Below are positions 55,933 through 64,000 of a DNA stretch of 64,000 nucleotides, piece by piece. This DNA is from Rickettsiaceae bacterium (GTDB lineage Bacteria; Pseudomonadota; Alphaproteobacteria; Rickettsiales; Rickettsiaceae). Position numbers and translations under genes: made by a program. The notes under the pieces are model-generated. The model made no database searches. It was not told where the DNA came from and saw only the letters and a program-made list of their open reading frames with translations. Position 1 is the first letter of the stretch. The number at the start of each line of letters is the position of its first letter. The stretch spans positions 1 through 64,000 of the forward strand of contig JALZUG010000010.1 in the NCBI GenBank assembly GCA_023301685.1. The letters run 5' to 3'.

Positions 55933-58900
55933 ATGAAAAATAATTTTTTTACGATTGATTTCGAAGATGAAAGAAGTGTAATAAAAAGAGTTTTGCCCAA
56001 TACAAAATTTAGGCGAGCAGAGCAGCAGCTTATTATTGCAAACAGTAAAAAATTTATTGATACAATAAGAGATGATACTAGCTTTTCAATAGAGGAATTT
56101 CTTCATAGGTACAGTCTTTCTGAAGATGAAGGAGTTGCAATTTTAGGGCTTGCTGAAGGGTTGTTAAGAATTCCTGATTTTTCTCTCAGCTTAGAGCTTA
56201 CAAACGATAAATTATCTGACAAAAGTTGGGAAAGTTTCCTTTTTAAACGCACTAAATCATTTAAAACGATTTTTGCATCATTTGGCTTATATTTTTCTGG
56301 TAAATATTCAGACGTAATTAGGTCTAAAAATCTTGTTGCAAAAATATTTGCTAGATTCGGTCAGAAGAGTTTTGTTACCATTCTAAAGTCTGCAATATTA
56401 TATTTAAGTAAGGAATTTGTTTTTTCAGATGAAATGCATTCCGCTGTAGAGAAATGCGACGAATATTCAGATTATAAATTTGCTTTTGATTTATTAGGAG
56501 AATCTGCAAGAACCATAGAGCAATCAGAAATTTATTATAAACAATATCAGGATGCTATAAAGCTTATTTCAGAAGCATTTCCAAATAGTGGCGAAGAATT
56601 ATATAGTAGGCCTAATTTATCAGTTAAATTAACAGCTCTATACCCTAGATTCGAACTATCTAAAATTGAAGATATAGAGCAAGATCTATTTCCTAAGGTT
56701 GTTAGTTTGGTTGAAGAAATTAAAGATAAAAATTTAACAATTACTTTTGATGCTGAAGAGTCATATAGGTTAGATGCATACTTATTGTTCATTGAAAAAC
56801 TTTTAAGACATAAGTCATTTCAAGGTTTTGAAGGGATTGGACTTGTTGTACAAGCCTATCAAACAAAAAGTTATGAATTCATAGATTATATTATTTCTCT
56901 AGCTAAAGAACTTAAAAGAAAGATACCAATTAGACTAGTAAAAGGAGCGTATTGGGATTCAGAAATTAAACATGCTCAAATACAAGGTCTAAAGCATTAT
57001 CCAGTATTTACAAAAAAAGATTATACGGATCTAAATTATATTGCATGTGCAAAAAAAATACTTGAAAACGATGAGCATATATATGCACAGTTTGCAACAC
57101 ACAATGCTGTTACAGCTGCAACGGTCATTGAGCTTGCAGGCGATAAGGTTTTTGAGTTTCAAAAGCTTTATGGAATGGGAAATGCTTTACATAAAGAATT
57201 AATAAATCATAGGAGTGTAAGGATTTACGCACCAGTCGGTACTACGAAAGATTTACTTGCTTATTTAATGCGAAGAATGCTTGAAAATGGAGCTTCTGCT
57301 AATTTCATAAGTAAAGTAAATTCAAGAGATATTTCTATAGACGAAATAGCTTACGATGTTAATGATAGAGTGCTTAATTTATTAGATAGTGCTAATAAAA
57401 TTGTACTTCCAGAAAATATATATCCAAATAGGAAAAATGGTATGGGATACGAGTTGGGTTATAAAACTAATTATGATTATATTCAAGAAAAAGTAGCTAG
57501 CTATTTTGATAAAGTCCACAAAGTTGGGTCAATTATTAACGGCAAAGAAGCATCAATGGTAAAAAACTCAAAAGAGAAATTTTGTCCTGCAAAAAATGCT
57601 GAAAAGTTTTCAACTATTAGTGATTGTGTTGAGGTTGAAATCAAAGATGCGATTAATTATGCGCAGGATGGCTTTAAAAAATGGAGTAAAGTAAATGTTG
57701 AGAAGCGCGCTCTTATACTTGAGAAAATTGCTAAAGCTTTTGAAGATAATAAATTTGAATTATATGCATTGCTGATTAAGGAAGCAGGTAAGTCAATCCA
57801 TGATGCCATAAATGAAGTAATCGAAGCAATTGATTTTTGTAGATATTACGCAAATCAAGCGAAGTTGATCATGGTGGAGCGTCACTTACCTGGCCCAACG
57901 GGTGAGACTAATATCCTCTCTATGCATCCTCGCGGAGTGTTTTTATGTATTAGTCCATGGAACTTTCCTTTTGCAATATTTACAGGACAAATAGTTGCAG
58001 CACTTGCAGCTGGTAATACAGTAATTGCAAAGCCTTCAGGACAAACTTCGGTTATAGCAAATTTTGCAGTAAAATTAATGCATAAAGCTGGATTACCAAA
58101 ATCAGCTTTACACCTTACTATTACTTCTGGCAGTAATATTAATAAATATGCAGTTACAGATGAAAGGATCTCAGGTGTTACATTTACTGGATCTTGTCAT
58201 GCTGCGCATTCAATTAACACAACTCTATCGCAAAGAAAGTCAGGTATCGTACCATTTATTGCAGAAACTGGTGGACAAAATGCAATGATAGTCGATAGTT
58301 CTGCATTGCCTGAACAAATAACAGATGACGTTTTAACTTCAGCATTTTACTCGGCTGGTCAGAGATGCTCAGCTCTTCGCATGCTTTATGTGCAAGAAGA
58401 AATATATGATGAATTATTTACAATGTTAAAAGGTGCTACGGAATTGATTAAGATTGGAGATACTTCGGATTTTACAATTGATATTGGTCCAGTAATTGAT
58501 AAATCAGCTAAAGAAATATTGGATTCTCATATAGAAGATATGAATAAAAAGGGACATAATATATATGTGCATCCTCATAATGATAAAATGAAAAGTGGCT
58601 ATTATTTTTATCCTCATATCATTGAAGTAAAATCAATTAATGATATTCCTGATGAAAAGTTTGGCCCTATCCTTCATATCACCAAGTTTAAGTCTAAAAA
58701 TCTTGATAAAGTTATTGATGAAATAAATAATTGTGGTTTTGGTTTAACTTTCGGTGTTCATTCTAGAATAGAAGAAAAGATAGAGTATATTAGGTCTAGA
58801 GTGCATGTAGGAAATTTTTATGCTAATAGATCAATTGTTGGAGCAAAAGTTGAGTCGCAGCCATTTGGGGGAGAGAATAAATCAGGTACTGGATTTAAGG

Positions 58901-58998
58901 CTGGTGGTCCTAACTATTTGTTACGCTTTATGACTGAGCGTACGTCGTCAATAAATACTACAGCTTTTGGTGGCGATGTTGAGCTTCTAAATAGCTAA
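55933..58998 (+). CDS. putA: Bifunctional proline dehydrogenase / glutamate-semialdehyde dehydrogenase PutA
   Basis: PutA oxidises proline to glutamate in two steps using FAD and NAD. From the ATG at 55933 the protein has 1021 residues (a TTG lies two codons earlier). The proline dehydrogenase half (about 150-480) shows LSVKLTALYPRFELSKIEDI, GAYWDSEIKHAQIQGLKHYP and FEFQKLYGMGNALH. The P5C dehydrogenase half (about 540-1010) shows FLCISPWNFPFAIFTGQIVA and the catalytic Cys in AFYSAGQRCSALRMLY. No N-terminal ribbon-helix-helix is present, so it is a catalytic-only PutA. The transporter just upstream is a likely partner. Confidence 0.95.
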   Translation: MKNNFFTIDFEDERSVIKRVLPNTKFRRAEQQLIIANSKKFIDTIRDDTSFSIEEFLHRYSLSEDEGVAILGLAEGLLRIPDFSLSLELTNDKLSDKSWESFLFKRTKSFKTIFASFGLYFSGKYSDVIRSKNLVAKIFARFGQKSFVTILKSAILYLSKEFVFSDEMHSAVEKCDEYSDYKFAFDLLGESARTIEQSEIYYKQYQDAIKLISEAFPNSGEELYSRPNLSVKLTALYPRFELSKIEDIEQDLFPKVVSLVEEIKDKNLTITFDAEESYRLDAYLLFIEKLLRHKSFQGFEGIGLVVQAYQTKSYEFIDYIISLAKELKRKIPIRLVKGAYWDSEIKHAQIQGLKHYPVFTKKDYTDLNYIACAKKILENDEHIYAQFATHNAVTAATVIELAGDKVFEFQKLYGMGNALHKELINHRSVRIYAPVGTTKDLLAYLMRRMLENGASANFISKVNSRDISIDEIAYDVNDRVLNLLDSANKIVLPENIYPNRKNGMGYELGYKTNYDYIQEKVASYFDKVHKVGSIINGKEASMVKNSKEKFCPAKNAEKFSTISDCVEVEIKDAINYAQDGFKKWSKVNVEKRALILEKIAKAFEDNKFELYALLIKEAGKSIHDAINEVIEAIDFCRYYANQAKLIMVERHLPGPTGETNILSMHPRGVFLCISPWNFPFAIFTGQIVAALAAGNTVIAKPSGQTSVIANFAVKLMHKAGLPKSALHLTITSGSNINKYAVTDERISGVTFTGSCHAAHSINTTLSQRKSGIVPFIAETGGQNAMIVDSSALPEQITDDVLTSAFYSAGQRCSALRMLYVQEEIYDELFTMLKGATELIKIGDTSDFTIDIGPVIDKSAKEILDSHIEDMNKKGHNIYVHPHNDKMKSGYYFYPHIIEVKSINDIPDEKFGPILHITKFKSKNLDKVIDEINNCGFGLTFGVHSRIEEKIEYIRSRVHVGNFYANRSIVGAKVESQPFGGENKSGTGFKAGGPNYLLRFMTERTSSINTTAFGGDVELLNS

Positions 58999-59061
58999 AA
59001 CTTGAATTGAGAGTACCTAAAAAAGTAATTTGCAAAACTACTAGAATATTCTTTCTAAGTA

Positions 59062-59097
59062 AACTGACTTAGATGCACCTAAGCTAGTTTGTTTTTT
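59062..59097 (+). terminator. Intrinsic terminator after putA
   Basis: AACTGACTTAG (59062-59072) pairs with CTAAGCTAGTT (59079-59089), 10 of 11 including a wobble, around a 6-base loop, followed by TTGTTTTTTG. It begins 64 bases past the putA stop. Confidence 0.75.
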
Positions 59098-59565
59098 GCA
59101 TTCTTTTTATTTACGTTTTATCAATAATTTTTCTGTTTTTAATTTTCAATTAGTCCCTGTTATAGTTGCGCCTAATTTTGACAAACCTGCCTCTAAGTCT
59201 TTTTCCTTAGGAAAGATAATCTAATTTATAAGCCATTTTTCTTAAAGAAAATACCAATTAATTAGATTTGTTCTATAGATAATGTTCGAAAGATATTAGT
59301 CGTAGTAGGATAAAATTATGAATATTAAGTGGTAAAAGTTGTGGATAATAATTGCAAAAAAGTTTAGAAAATGATGTTTATAGATCTGATTTTTTCAGCT
59401 TATCATCAATAGTAAAGGGAATTAGACAAACACTATTGAAGAGTCAACTAAAAATATTCCTAAAAGTTTTTATGAAGCGATTAAGTTTTTAGGAAGTATA
59501 AAAATATAAACCTGATTTCTAGAAGAACTCAAATTAATTTCCTATCTGCAACAGAGCACCCAACA
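59098..59565. other. Gene-poor gap between putA and bioB, possible gene remnants
   Basis: I see no intact gene in this AT-rich stretch. Two short plus-strand frames look slightly protein-like: from ATG at 59371 a 13-residue frame to TAG at 59410, and 59426-59509, a 27-codon frame after a TAG with KNIPKSFYEAIKFLGSIKI before TAA. They may be fragments of a decayed gene. A TGTGGATAA at 59340-59348 is a chance DnaA-box match. Confidence 0.3.
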
Positions 59566-60528
59566 TCACTGCATTTTCTGCAAGCCAAGTTTTAAAAATA
59601 AATTATTATCAGCTTCTGGAATAGGGTTTTGAGTTGTGAGTAATTTTTCACCGTAAAAAATACTATTTGCTCCGGCAAAAAAGCATAAAGCCTGCAATTC
59701 ATCTGACATAGATTCTCTTCCAGCTGAAAGCCTAATAAAAGATTTAGGCATTAATATACGTGCCAAAGCAATTGTCCGGATAAAATCAAATGAGTCAACA
59801 TCTTCTTCGTTTTCTAAAGGAGTCCCAGGAATCTTAATTAATTTATTAATTGGTACAGATTCAGGCTGATCATCCAATTCAGATAGAAATAAGAGCATTT
59901 TGATACGGTCTTGGTTGTTTTCTCCCATTCCCAGAATTCCTCCGCAACACACTTTTATCCCTGCTTTTCTTACATATTCAAGTGTTTTGATGCGATCTGA
60001 AAATGTACGAGTCGTAATTATTTTATCATAAAATTCTTCAGAACAATCAACGTTATGGTTATAAAAATCTAACCCAGCAGATTTCAGAGAGTGCGCTTGA
60101 TGTTCTTGTAATAAACCCAATGTAACACATGTTTCGAGACCAAGAGATTTGACCTCAGACACCATTTCACATACTTTTTCTAAATCTTTATCTTTGGGAC
60201 CACGCCAAGCTGCTCCCAAACAAAACCTGGTGCTGCCAGCAGCTTTTGCACGCTTTGCTGCTTCAATCACAGTTTCTTTAATCATTAAAGGCTCTTTTTT
60301 AAGACCTGTATTATAATGAGCTGATTGTGGGCAGTATGAACAGTTTTCTGGACAGCTACCTGTTTTTATGCTAAGTAATGTGCTAACTTGAATGGTATTT
60401 GGATCAAAGTGCTTTCTATGAACTGTTTGTGCTTTATACAAAAGTGAGATAAGAGGTTGAGAAAAAGTTTCTTCTGCATCTTTTATCTTTGCATTTTTAT
60501 TTATGCTATTAATCTTTAAACTATGCAT
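59566..60528 (-). CDS. bioB: Biotin synthase
   Basis: BioB inserts sulfur into dethiobiotin, the last step of biotin synthesis. The 320-residue radical-SAM protein has [14 protein letters not shown] with Cys59, Cys63 and Cys66, the [2Fe-2S] site residues in the C-terminal barrel, [12 protein letters not shown], and [10 protein letters not shown]. An AGGTGAG lies about 10 bases before its ATG, inside the divergent bioF start region. It reads away from bioF-bioH-bioC-bioD-bioA. Confidence 0.95.
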   Translation of the reverse strand: MHSLKINSINKNAKIKDAEETFSQPLISLLYKAQTVHRKHFDPNTIQVSTLLSIKTGSCPENCSYCPQSAHYNTGLKKEPLMIKETVIEAAKRAKAAGSTRFCLGAAWRGPKDKDLEKVCEMVSEVKSLGLETCVTLGLLQEHQAHSLKSAGLDFYNHNVDCSEEFYDKIITTRTFSDRIKTLEYVRKAGIKVCCGGILGMGENNQDRIKMLLFLSELDDQPESVPINKLIKIPGTPLENEEDVDSFDFIRTIALARILMPKSFIRLSAGRESMSDELQALCFFAGANSIFYGEKLLTTQNPIPEADNNLFLKLGLQKMQ

Positions 60529-60544
60529 TTATTTTGGCTCACCT

Positions 60545-61693
60545 ATGTTGAAAACGGTATACAATGACAAAGTCATATCAAGAAATAAAAATTTCATACG
60601 GAAATTAACAAGCCCAGATCAAAAAGTCAATTTAGATTTCTCAAGTAATGATTATTTAGGATTAAGCAAGAGCCCAATAGTTTTTGATAAGGGATTGAAA
60701 GCAGCGCAAGAATATGGTGTAGGCTCTACGGGGTCAAGGTTATTGTCAGGAAATAGTACTTTATTCACGCAATTTGAATCGGAAATAGCGCGCTGCAAAA
60801 ATACTGAGGCAGCATTGATTTTTAATTCAGGGTTTCAATGCAACTCATTTGTACTATCTTCTCTTTTAGATCGAAAAATCCTTAATAGCGAACCATTAGT
60901 TTTTTTTGATCGTCTTAATCACTCTAGTTTATATCAGGCAATATTTTTAAGCGGTGCCAAGTTAATTCGTTATAGGCATAACGACTGGGAGCACCTATAT
61001 GATCTTATTTCTACTTATGAAAATGATGAACAACCAAAGTTTATAGTTACAGAAACAGTATTTGGTATGGATGGTGACAAGGCACCTTTAAGTCAAATTG
61101 TTAACATAGCAAGAAAATATAATGCATTGCTTTATCTAGATGAAGCGCATGCAACTGGCATTGTAGGGAAAAACGGTTATGGGCTATCAACAGAAATAGA
61201 TTTGACCGGTGTTACAACAGTAATTATGGGCACCTTTAGCAAAGCGTTAGGAGTAAGCGGAGCTTATATTGCTTGCGATCAAAACATAATAGATTATCTA
61301 ATAAATTTTTGTCCTGGCTTTATTTACTCAACGGCCAATGCACCTTTTGTGGTAGGAGCTGCGCAGGCAGCTTGGAAACTCCTACCTAAACTTGAGCATA
61401 AACGTAAAACTTTAAATATGAATAGTAATTATTTGCGAAGTCAAATCAAGGCAATTGATCTAGATTTAGGTAGCTCGGTAACTAATATTGTTCCAATAAT
61501 TCTAGGGGAGGGAAATTTGGCAAGACATGTTTCTCAAAGCTTACTTACATATGATATAAAAGTTTCTTGTATAAATCCTCCTACAGTTCCTCCTGGCACA
61601 TCTAGAATACGAATAGCCTTAGGAACGCGTCATACAAAGGAAGATATTGACCAACTAATAGGGGCTTTGAAATGCATAAGAATAAAAGAATAA
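60545..61693 (+). CDS. bioF: 8-amino-7-oxononanoate synthase
   Basis: BioF condenses pimeloyl-ACP and alanine to 7-keto-8-aminopelargonate. From ATG 60545 the PLP enzyme has 382 residues; an in-frame ATG at 60503 would add 14 residues of unlikely sequence and overlap the bioB start. Motifs: SSNDYLGLSKSP, YGVGSTGSRLLSGNS, YLDEAHATGIVGKNGYG, and the PLP Lys in MGTFSKALGVSGAYI. It overlaps the next gene by 22 bases. Confidence 0.95.
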   Translation: MLKTVYNDKVISRNKNFIRKLTSPDQKVNLDFSSNDYLGLSKSPIVFDKGLKAAQEYGVGSTGSRLLSGNSTLFTQFESEIARCKNTEAALIFNSGFQCNSFVLSSLLDRKILNSEPLVFFDRLNHSSLYQAIFLSGAKLIRYRHNDWEHLYDLISTYENDEQPKFIVTETVFGMDGDKAPLSQIVNIARKYNALLYLDEAHATGIVGKNGYGLSTEIDLTGVTTVIMGTFSKALGVSGAYIACDQNIIDYLINFCPGFIYSTANAPFVVGAAQAAWKLLPKLEHKRKTLNMNSNYLRSQIKAIDLDLGSSVTNIVPIILGEGNLARHVSQSLLTYDIKVSCINPPTVPPGTSRIRIALGTRHTKEDIDQLIGALKCIRIKE

Positions 61694-62322
61694 TTTTTAG
61701 GCATGGTTTAGGATTTTCTAATAATTATTGGAACAATATGTTGCCATTTTTTCAAAAAGATAACTGTATTTTAGTAGAAGAGAATTATTTTAATCAGGGA
61801 AAAGTTAAAAAAATAGTAGCAGATTATAGCGATGATGATATTGAAGTAGGTATTGGTCATTCATTAGGTTTTTGGAAATTATGCCAAGAACTGCCAAAAG
61901 CAAAATATCTTATAGGTATTAATGCATTTACAAATTTTCTTGGAAAGAATAGTCAATTACGCTCAGCAAGAATATCAGAATATGAAATGTTCAAAACAAA
62001 CTTTCATAAAAGCCCCAAAAGTACATTAGAAAGTTTTTACAAGCGTTGTGGGATTGAATTTAGCAATAGTGATTTTTCATATATAAATATACAGAGAATC
62101 GCAGCTGATCTGAGTTTGCTTGCAAAGCAGGCTAAGATAATTAATAAAAAAAAGATTCTTATTATCAATTCTATAGATGATATGGTTGTACCAAAAATCA
62201 TAGCAGAAGATAATTTTTCAGATATAAAGGTAAAAATTCACTATTTTCAAAGCGGTAAACATGGTCTAGGTTTTCTACATGCAAAAGAAGTGTCAAAAAT
62301 TATTTTGGATTTTATTGAATGA
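61672..62322 (+). CDS. bioH: Short alpha/beta hydrolase in the BioH position
   Basis: BioH-type esterases free pimeloyl-ACP from its methyl ester. The 216-residue protein has RHGLGFSNNYWNNMLPFFQK (oxyanion region), the nucleophile elbow GIGHSLGFW with Ser64, a probable acid Asp169 or Asp170 (NSIDDMVVP), and His197 (SGKHGLG), a full catalytic triad. It is about 40 residues shorter than E. coli BioH (256), with a smaller lid; sequence divergence leaves BioG- or BioV-like enzymes possible. Context between bioF and bioC makes the function clear: gatekeeper esterase. Confidence 0.8.
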   Translation: MHKNKRIIFRHGLGFSNNYWNNMLPFFQKDNCILVEENYFNQGKVKKIVADYSDDDIEVGIGHSLGFWKLCQELPKAKYLIGINAFTNFLGKNSQLRSARISEYEMFKTNFHKSPKSTLESFYKRCGIEFSNSDFSYINIQRIAADLSLLAKQAKIINKKKILIINSIDDMVVPKIIAEDNFSDIKVKIHYFQSGKHGLGFLHAKEVSKIILDFIE

Positions 62323-63068
62323 AAAATATTATAAGACAAAACTTTGATAGAGCTAGTATAACTTATAGCCAATATGATGATGTACAAAAAAAAGCGGCCT
62401 TTGATCTTGTAAGTAAAATGATGAGTGTATGCCCGAACCTTAATCCGGATAAAATTTTAGATATAGGGTGTGGCACAGGTAATTTAATTAGAGAGTTGTA
62501 TAAGATTTTTCCTCAATCCGCTTATCATATAAACGATATTTCAGCTTCTATGTTAGAAAGAACTGTTAAGAAATTTGAAAATAAGATTGATTTTAAAACG
62601 ATACACGGTGATGTAGAGAGATTAAATCTTAGAAATAATTACGATGTTATTGTAAGCAACATGTGCCTGCAATGGTCAGATGATTTAAACCTTGTCATTG
62701 AGAATCTTCTGAAACATACAAAAATTCTTGTATTTTCCTGTTTATTAAAGGATTCTTTTAAAGAGTGGTATGATCTTTTGGAAAAACACGATATTCAGTA
62801 TGCATCCAGATTATATCCTTCACAAAAAGAAATTCACAGTCTAATTAATAAATTGAACAAAAATATTTTGCATGAATCGCAAAATAACTCCACCCGCTCT
62901 TTTTGCAATGCAAAAGAAAGTGTCAAATATTTAAGAAACATAGGAGCTAACTCATCCAAATCTTCAATTAGTGATTTTGTCAAAGTACGCAGTTTTTTGA
63001 AGACACATGACAAAATTTGTAATCTAAGATATAATCTTGGATTCTTTATTATAGAAGACGCTTTATGA
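62319..63068 (+). CDS. bioC: Malonyl-ACP O-methyltransferase BioC
   Basis: BioC methylates malonyl-ACP so that fatty acid enzymes can extend it to pimeloyl-ACP methyl ester. The 249-residue SAM methyltransferase starts RQNFDRASITYSQYDDVQKK (family mark). It has ILDIGCGTGNLIREL (about 46-60) and the post-motif SNMCLQWSDDLNLVIENLL. It overlaps both neighbours by 4 bases. Confidence 0.93.
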   Translation: MKNIIRQNFDRASITYSQYDDVQKKAAFDLVSKMMSVCPNLNPDKILDIGCGTGNLIRELYKIFPQSAYHINDISASMLERTVKKFENKIDFKTIHGDVERLNLRNNYDVIVSNMCLQWSDDLNLVIENLLKHTKILVFSCLLKDSFKEWYDLLEKHDIQYASRLYPSQKEIHSLINKLNKNILHESQNNSTRSFCNAKESVKYLRNIGANSSKSSISDFVKVRSFLKTHDKICNLRYNLGFFIIEDAL

Positions 63069-63682
63069 TTGTTTTTATAACAGGAACAGACACGGATATA
63101 GGTAAAACTTTGGTTTCAAGCTGGTTATGCCTGCATACAGGATATGATTATTTTAAGCCAATTCAGACAGGAAGTATAGAGTCTATAGATAGTGAAACTG
63201 TATTCAAGCTTTCTAAAACGAGAGTGCATAGAGAGTCTTATATATTTAAAAACCCTTTATCTCCGCATATGGCTGCACAAATCGAAGGAGAATATATTGA
63301 TCTTGCAAAAATCAAATTACCAAAAGTAAATAATCTTATTGTAGAAGGAGCAGGTGGCCTCCTCGTGCCATTAAATGATGACTACTTTATTTCCGATTTA
63401 GTCTCTTATCTTAAAATACCTATCATTTTAGTTGCCAGATCAAAGTTGGGTACTATAAACCACACCTTACTTAGTTTGGAGTATATGAGACAGAAAAATA
63501 TAGAAGTACTAGGAGTCATATTGTCTGGAGAACCAAATGCCAGAAACAAGGAGTCAATAGAGCTCTATGGTAAAGTAGAAATTTTAGCAGAATTACCATA
63601 TATGAATAGTATTTGTTTTGAAGTGCTTAAAAAGCATTCATTAACACCAAAATTGCAACAATTATTTGAGATAAAAGAATGA
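63065..63682 (+). CDS. bioD: Dethiobiotin synthetase
   Basis: BioD closes the ureido ring using CO2 and ATP. The 205-residue protein has the P-loop ITGTDTDIGKTLVSSWL (5-21), FKPIQTGS, and VEGAGGLLVPLNDDYFISDL. It starts ATG in the end of bioC and overlaps bioA by 4 bases. Slightly shorter than the 220-230 residues of E. coli BioD. Confidence 0.95.
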   Translation: MIVFITGTDTDIGKTLVSSWLCLHTGYDYFKPIQTGSIESIDSETVFKLSKTRVHRESYIFKNPLSPHMAAQIEGEYIDLAKIKLPKVNNLIVEGAGGLLVPLNDDYFISDLVSYLKIPIILVARSKLGTINHTLLSLEYMRQKNIEVLGVILSGEPNARNKESIELYGKVEILAELPYMNSICFEVLKKHSLTPKLQQLFEIKE

Positions 63683-64000
63683 GCTTAATAAAACGTGATA
63701 ATACCATTATTTGGCATCCATTTACGCAAGAAAAAACTGCTAATCTATCAATAGCAATCAAAGAAGCTAGAGGTTCGTACCTTTTTGATGAAAATGGTAA
63801 TAAATATCTTGATTTAATATCAAGCTGGTGGGTAAATTTACATGGTCATAGTCATCCAAAAATATGTGATGCTATTTATAACCAAGCTAGAAAATTAGAG
63901 CATGTGATATTTGCAGGGTTTACACATGAGCCAGCAGTCCTTTTGTGTGAAAAATTGCAAACGATATTACCAAAATCACTAACAAAATTTTTCTTTTCGG
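63679..64000 (+). CDS. bioA: Adenosylmethionine-8-amino-7-oxononanoate aminotransferase (3' end cut by window)
   Basis: BioA aminates KAPA to DAPA with SAM as amino donor. About 107 residues are visible: IIWHPFTQEKTANLSIAIKE, GSYLFDENGNKYLDLISSWW, VNLHGHSHPKICDAIYNQ, all typical of BioA. The Trp-Trp pair lines the family active site. ATG 63679 overlaps the bioD stop; the gene runs past 64000. Confidence 0.93.
   Translation, partial: MSLIKRDNTIIWHPFTQEKTANLSIAIKEARGSYLFDENGNKYLDLISSWWVNLHGHSHPKICDAIYNQARKLEHVIFAGFTHEPAVLLCEKLQTILPKSLTKFFFS

Noticed and set aside
59340-59348. TGTGGATAA as part of a second origin
   Set aside because: A single DnaA-box match without clustering or origin gene context is expected by chance.
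1-64000. CRISPR arrays, prophage, transposase genes, rRNA or tRNA genes
   Set aside because: Reading both strands, I saw no regularly spaced repeats, integrase, transposase or structural RNA gene. Short RNAs without clear landmarks could still be missed.

Overview
This 64 kb AT-rich window has an almost repeat-free core gene set. The best fit is a Rickettsiales bacterium, probably Rickettsiaceae-like. Four observations support this. A Rickettsia-type S-adenosylmethionine importer (Sam) lies at 53.7 kb. The isc operon carries two adjacent cysteine desulfurases. The order of coaE, dnaQ and the PPSR gene next to hemE matches the alphaproteobacterial/Rickettsia origin region. The core is reduced: lptD-surA-rsmA, for example, lacks the pdxA found there in free-living relatives. 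Species cannot be named from the sequence alone.

Layout. 0-5 kb is an accessory edge: a DsbA-like lipoprotein (cut by the window edge), a small His-rich lipoprotein, an MHS/ProP-type transporter coupled to a SnoaL-like/LuxR-HTH fusion, a VOC protein, and an SRPBCC-MarR pair. 5.1-20 kb reads leftward on the minus strand: PPSR-coaE-dnaQ-ygfA-cvpA-tatC-serS-CBU_0592-like, a substrate-binding/TRIC fusion, def-fmt, two paralogous hypothetical proteins with a flagellin-hook-IN-like domain, and lpxD-fabZ-lpxA-lpxI. At 19.96-20.33 kb, between the PPSR gene and hemE, is a gene-free AT-rich stretch with several DnaA-box-like sequences. It is the probable chromosomal origin oriC. Genes to its left run mostly on the minus strand, and hemE-hemH-hemJ to its right run on the plus strand.

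22.8-32 kb holds a dispersed repeat, an amidase, lepB-rnc-era, then lptD-surA-rsmA on the minus strand, a palindromic element and xseA. 32-40 kb is a surface polysaccharide cluster: two glycosyltransferases flank rfbBDAC (dTDP-L-rhamnose), a GNAT acetyltransferase and a sugar aminotransferase, followed by an acyltransferase-3. A Wzm/Wzt-type export ABC pair at 46.3-47.8 kb could export its product. 40-46 kb has rpsB-tsf and iscR-iscS2-iscS-iscU-iscA. 48-50.4 kb is a rimK/M14 carboxypeptidase-like/retropepsin-like cluster. 50.5-59 kb has prs, tsaB, an OmpW-like porin, sam, an MHS transporter and putA. 59.5-64 kb is a biotin locus: bioB divergent from bioF-bioH-bioC-bioD-bioA, with bioA cut by the window end.

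Together the genes show an obligately host-associated cell that builds LPS with a rhamnose-containing polysaccharide, makes haem and Fe-S clusters, imports SAM, burns proline, and can make its own biotin. Four items deserve the closest second look: the hook-IN-like paralogue pair, the receptor-channel fusion, the SnoaL-LuxR fusion, and the palindromic elements.
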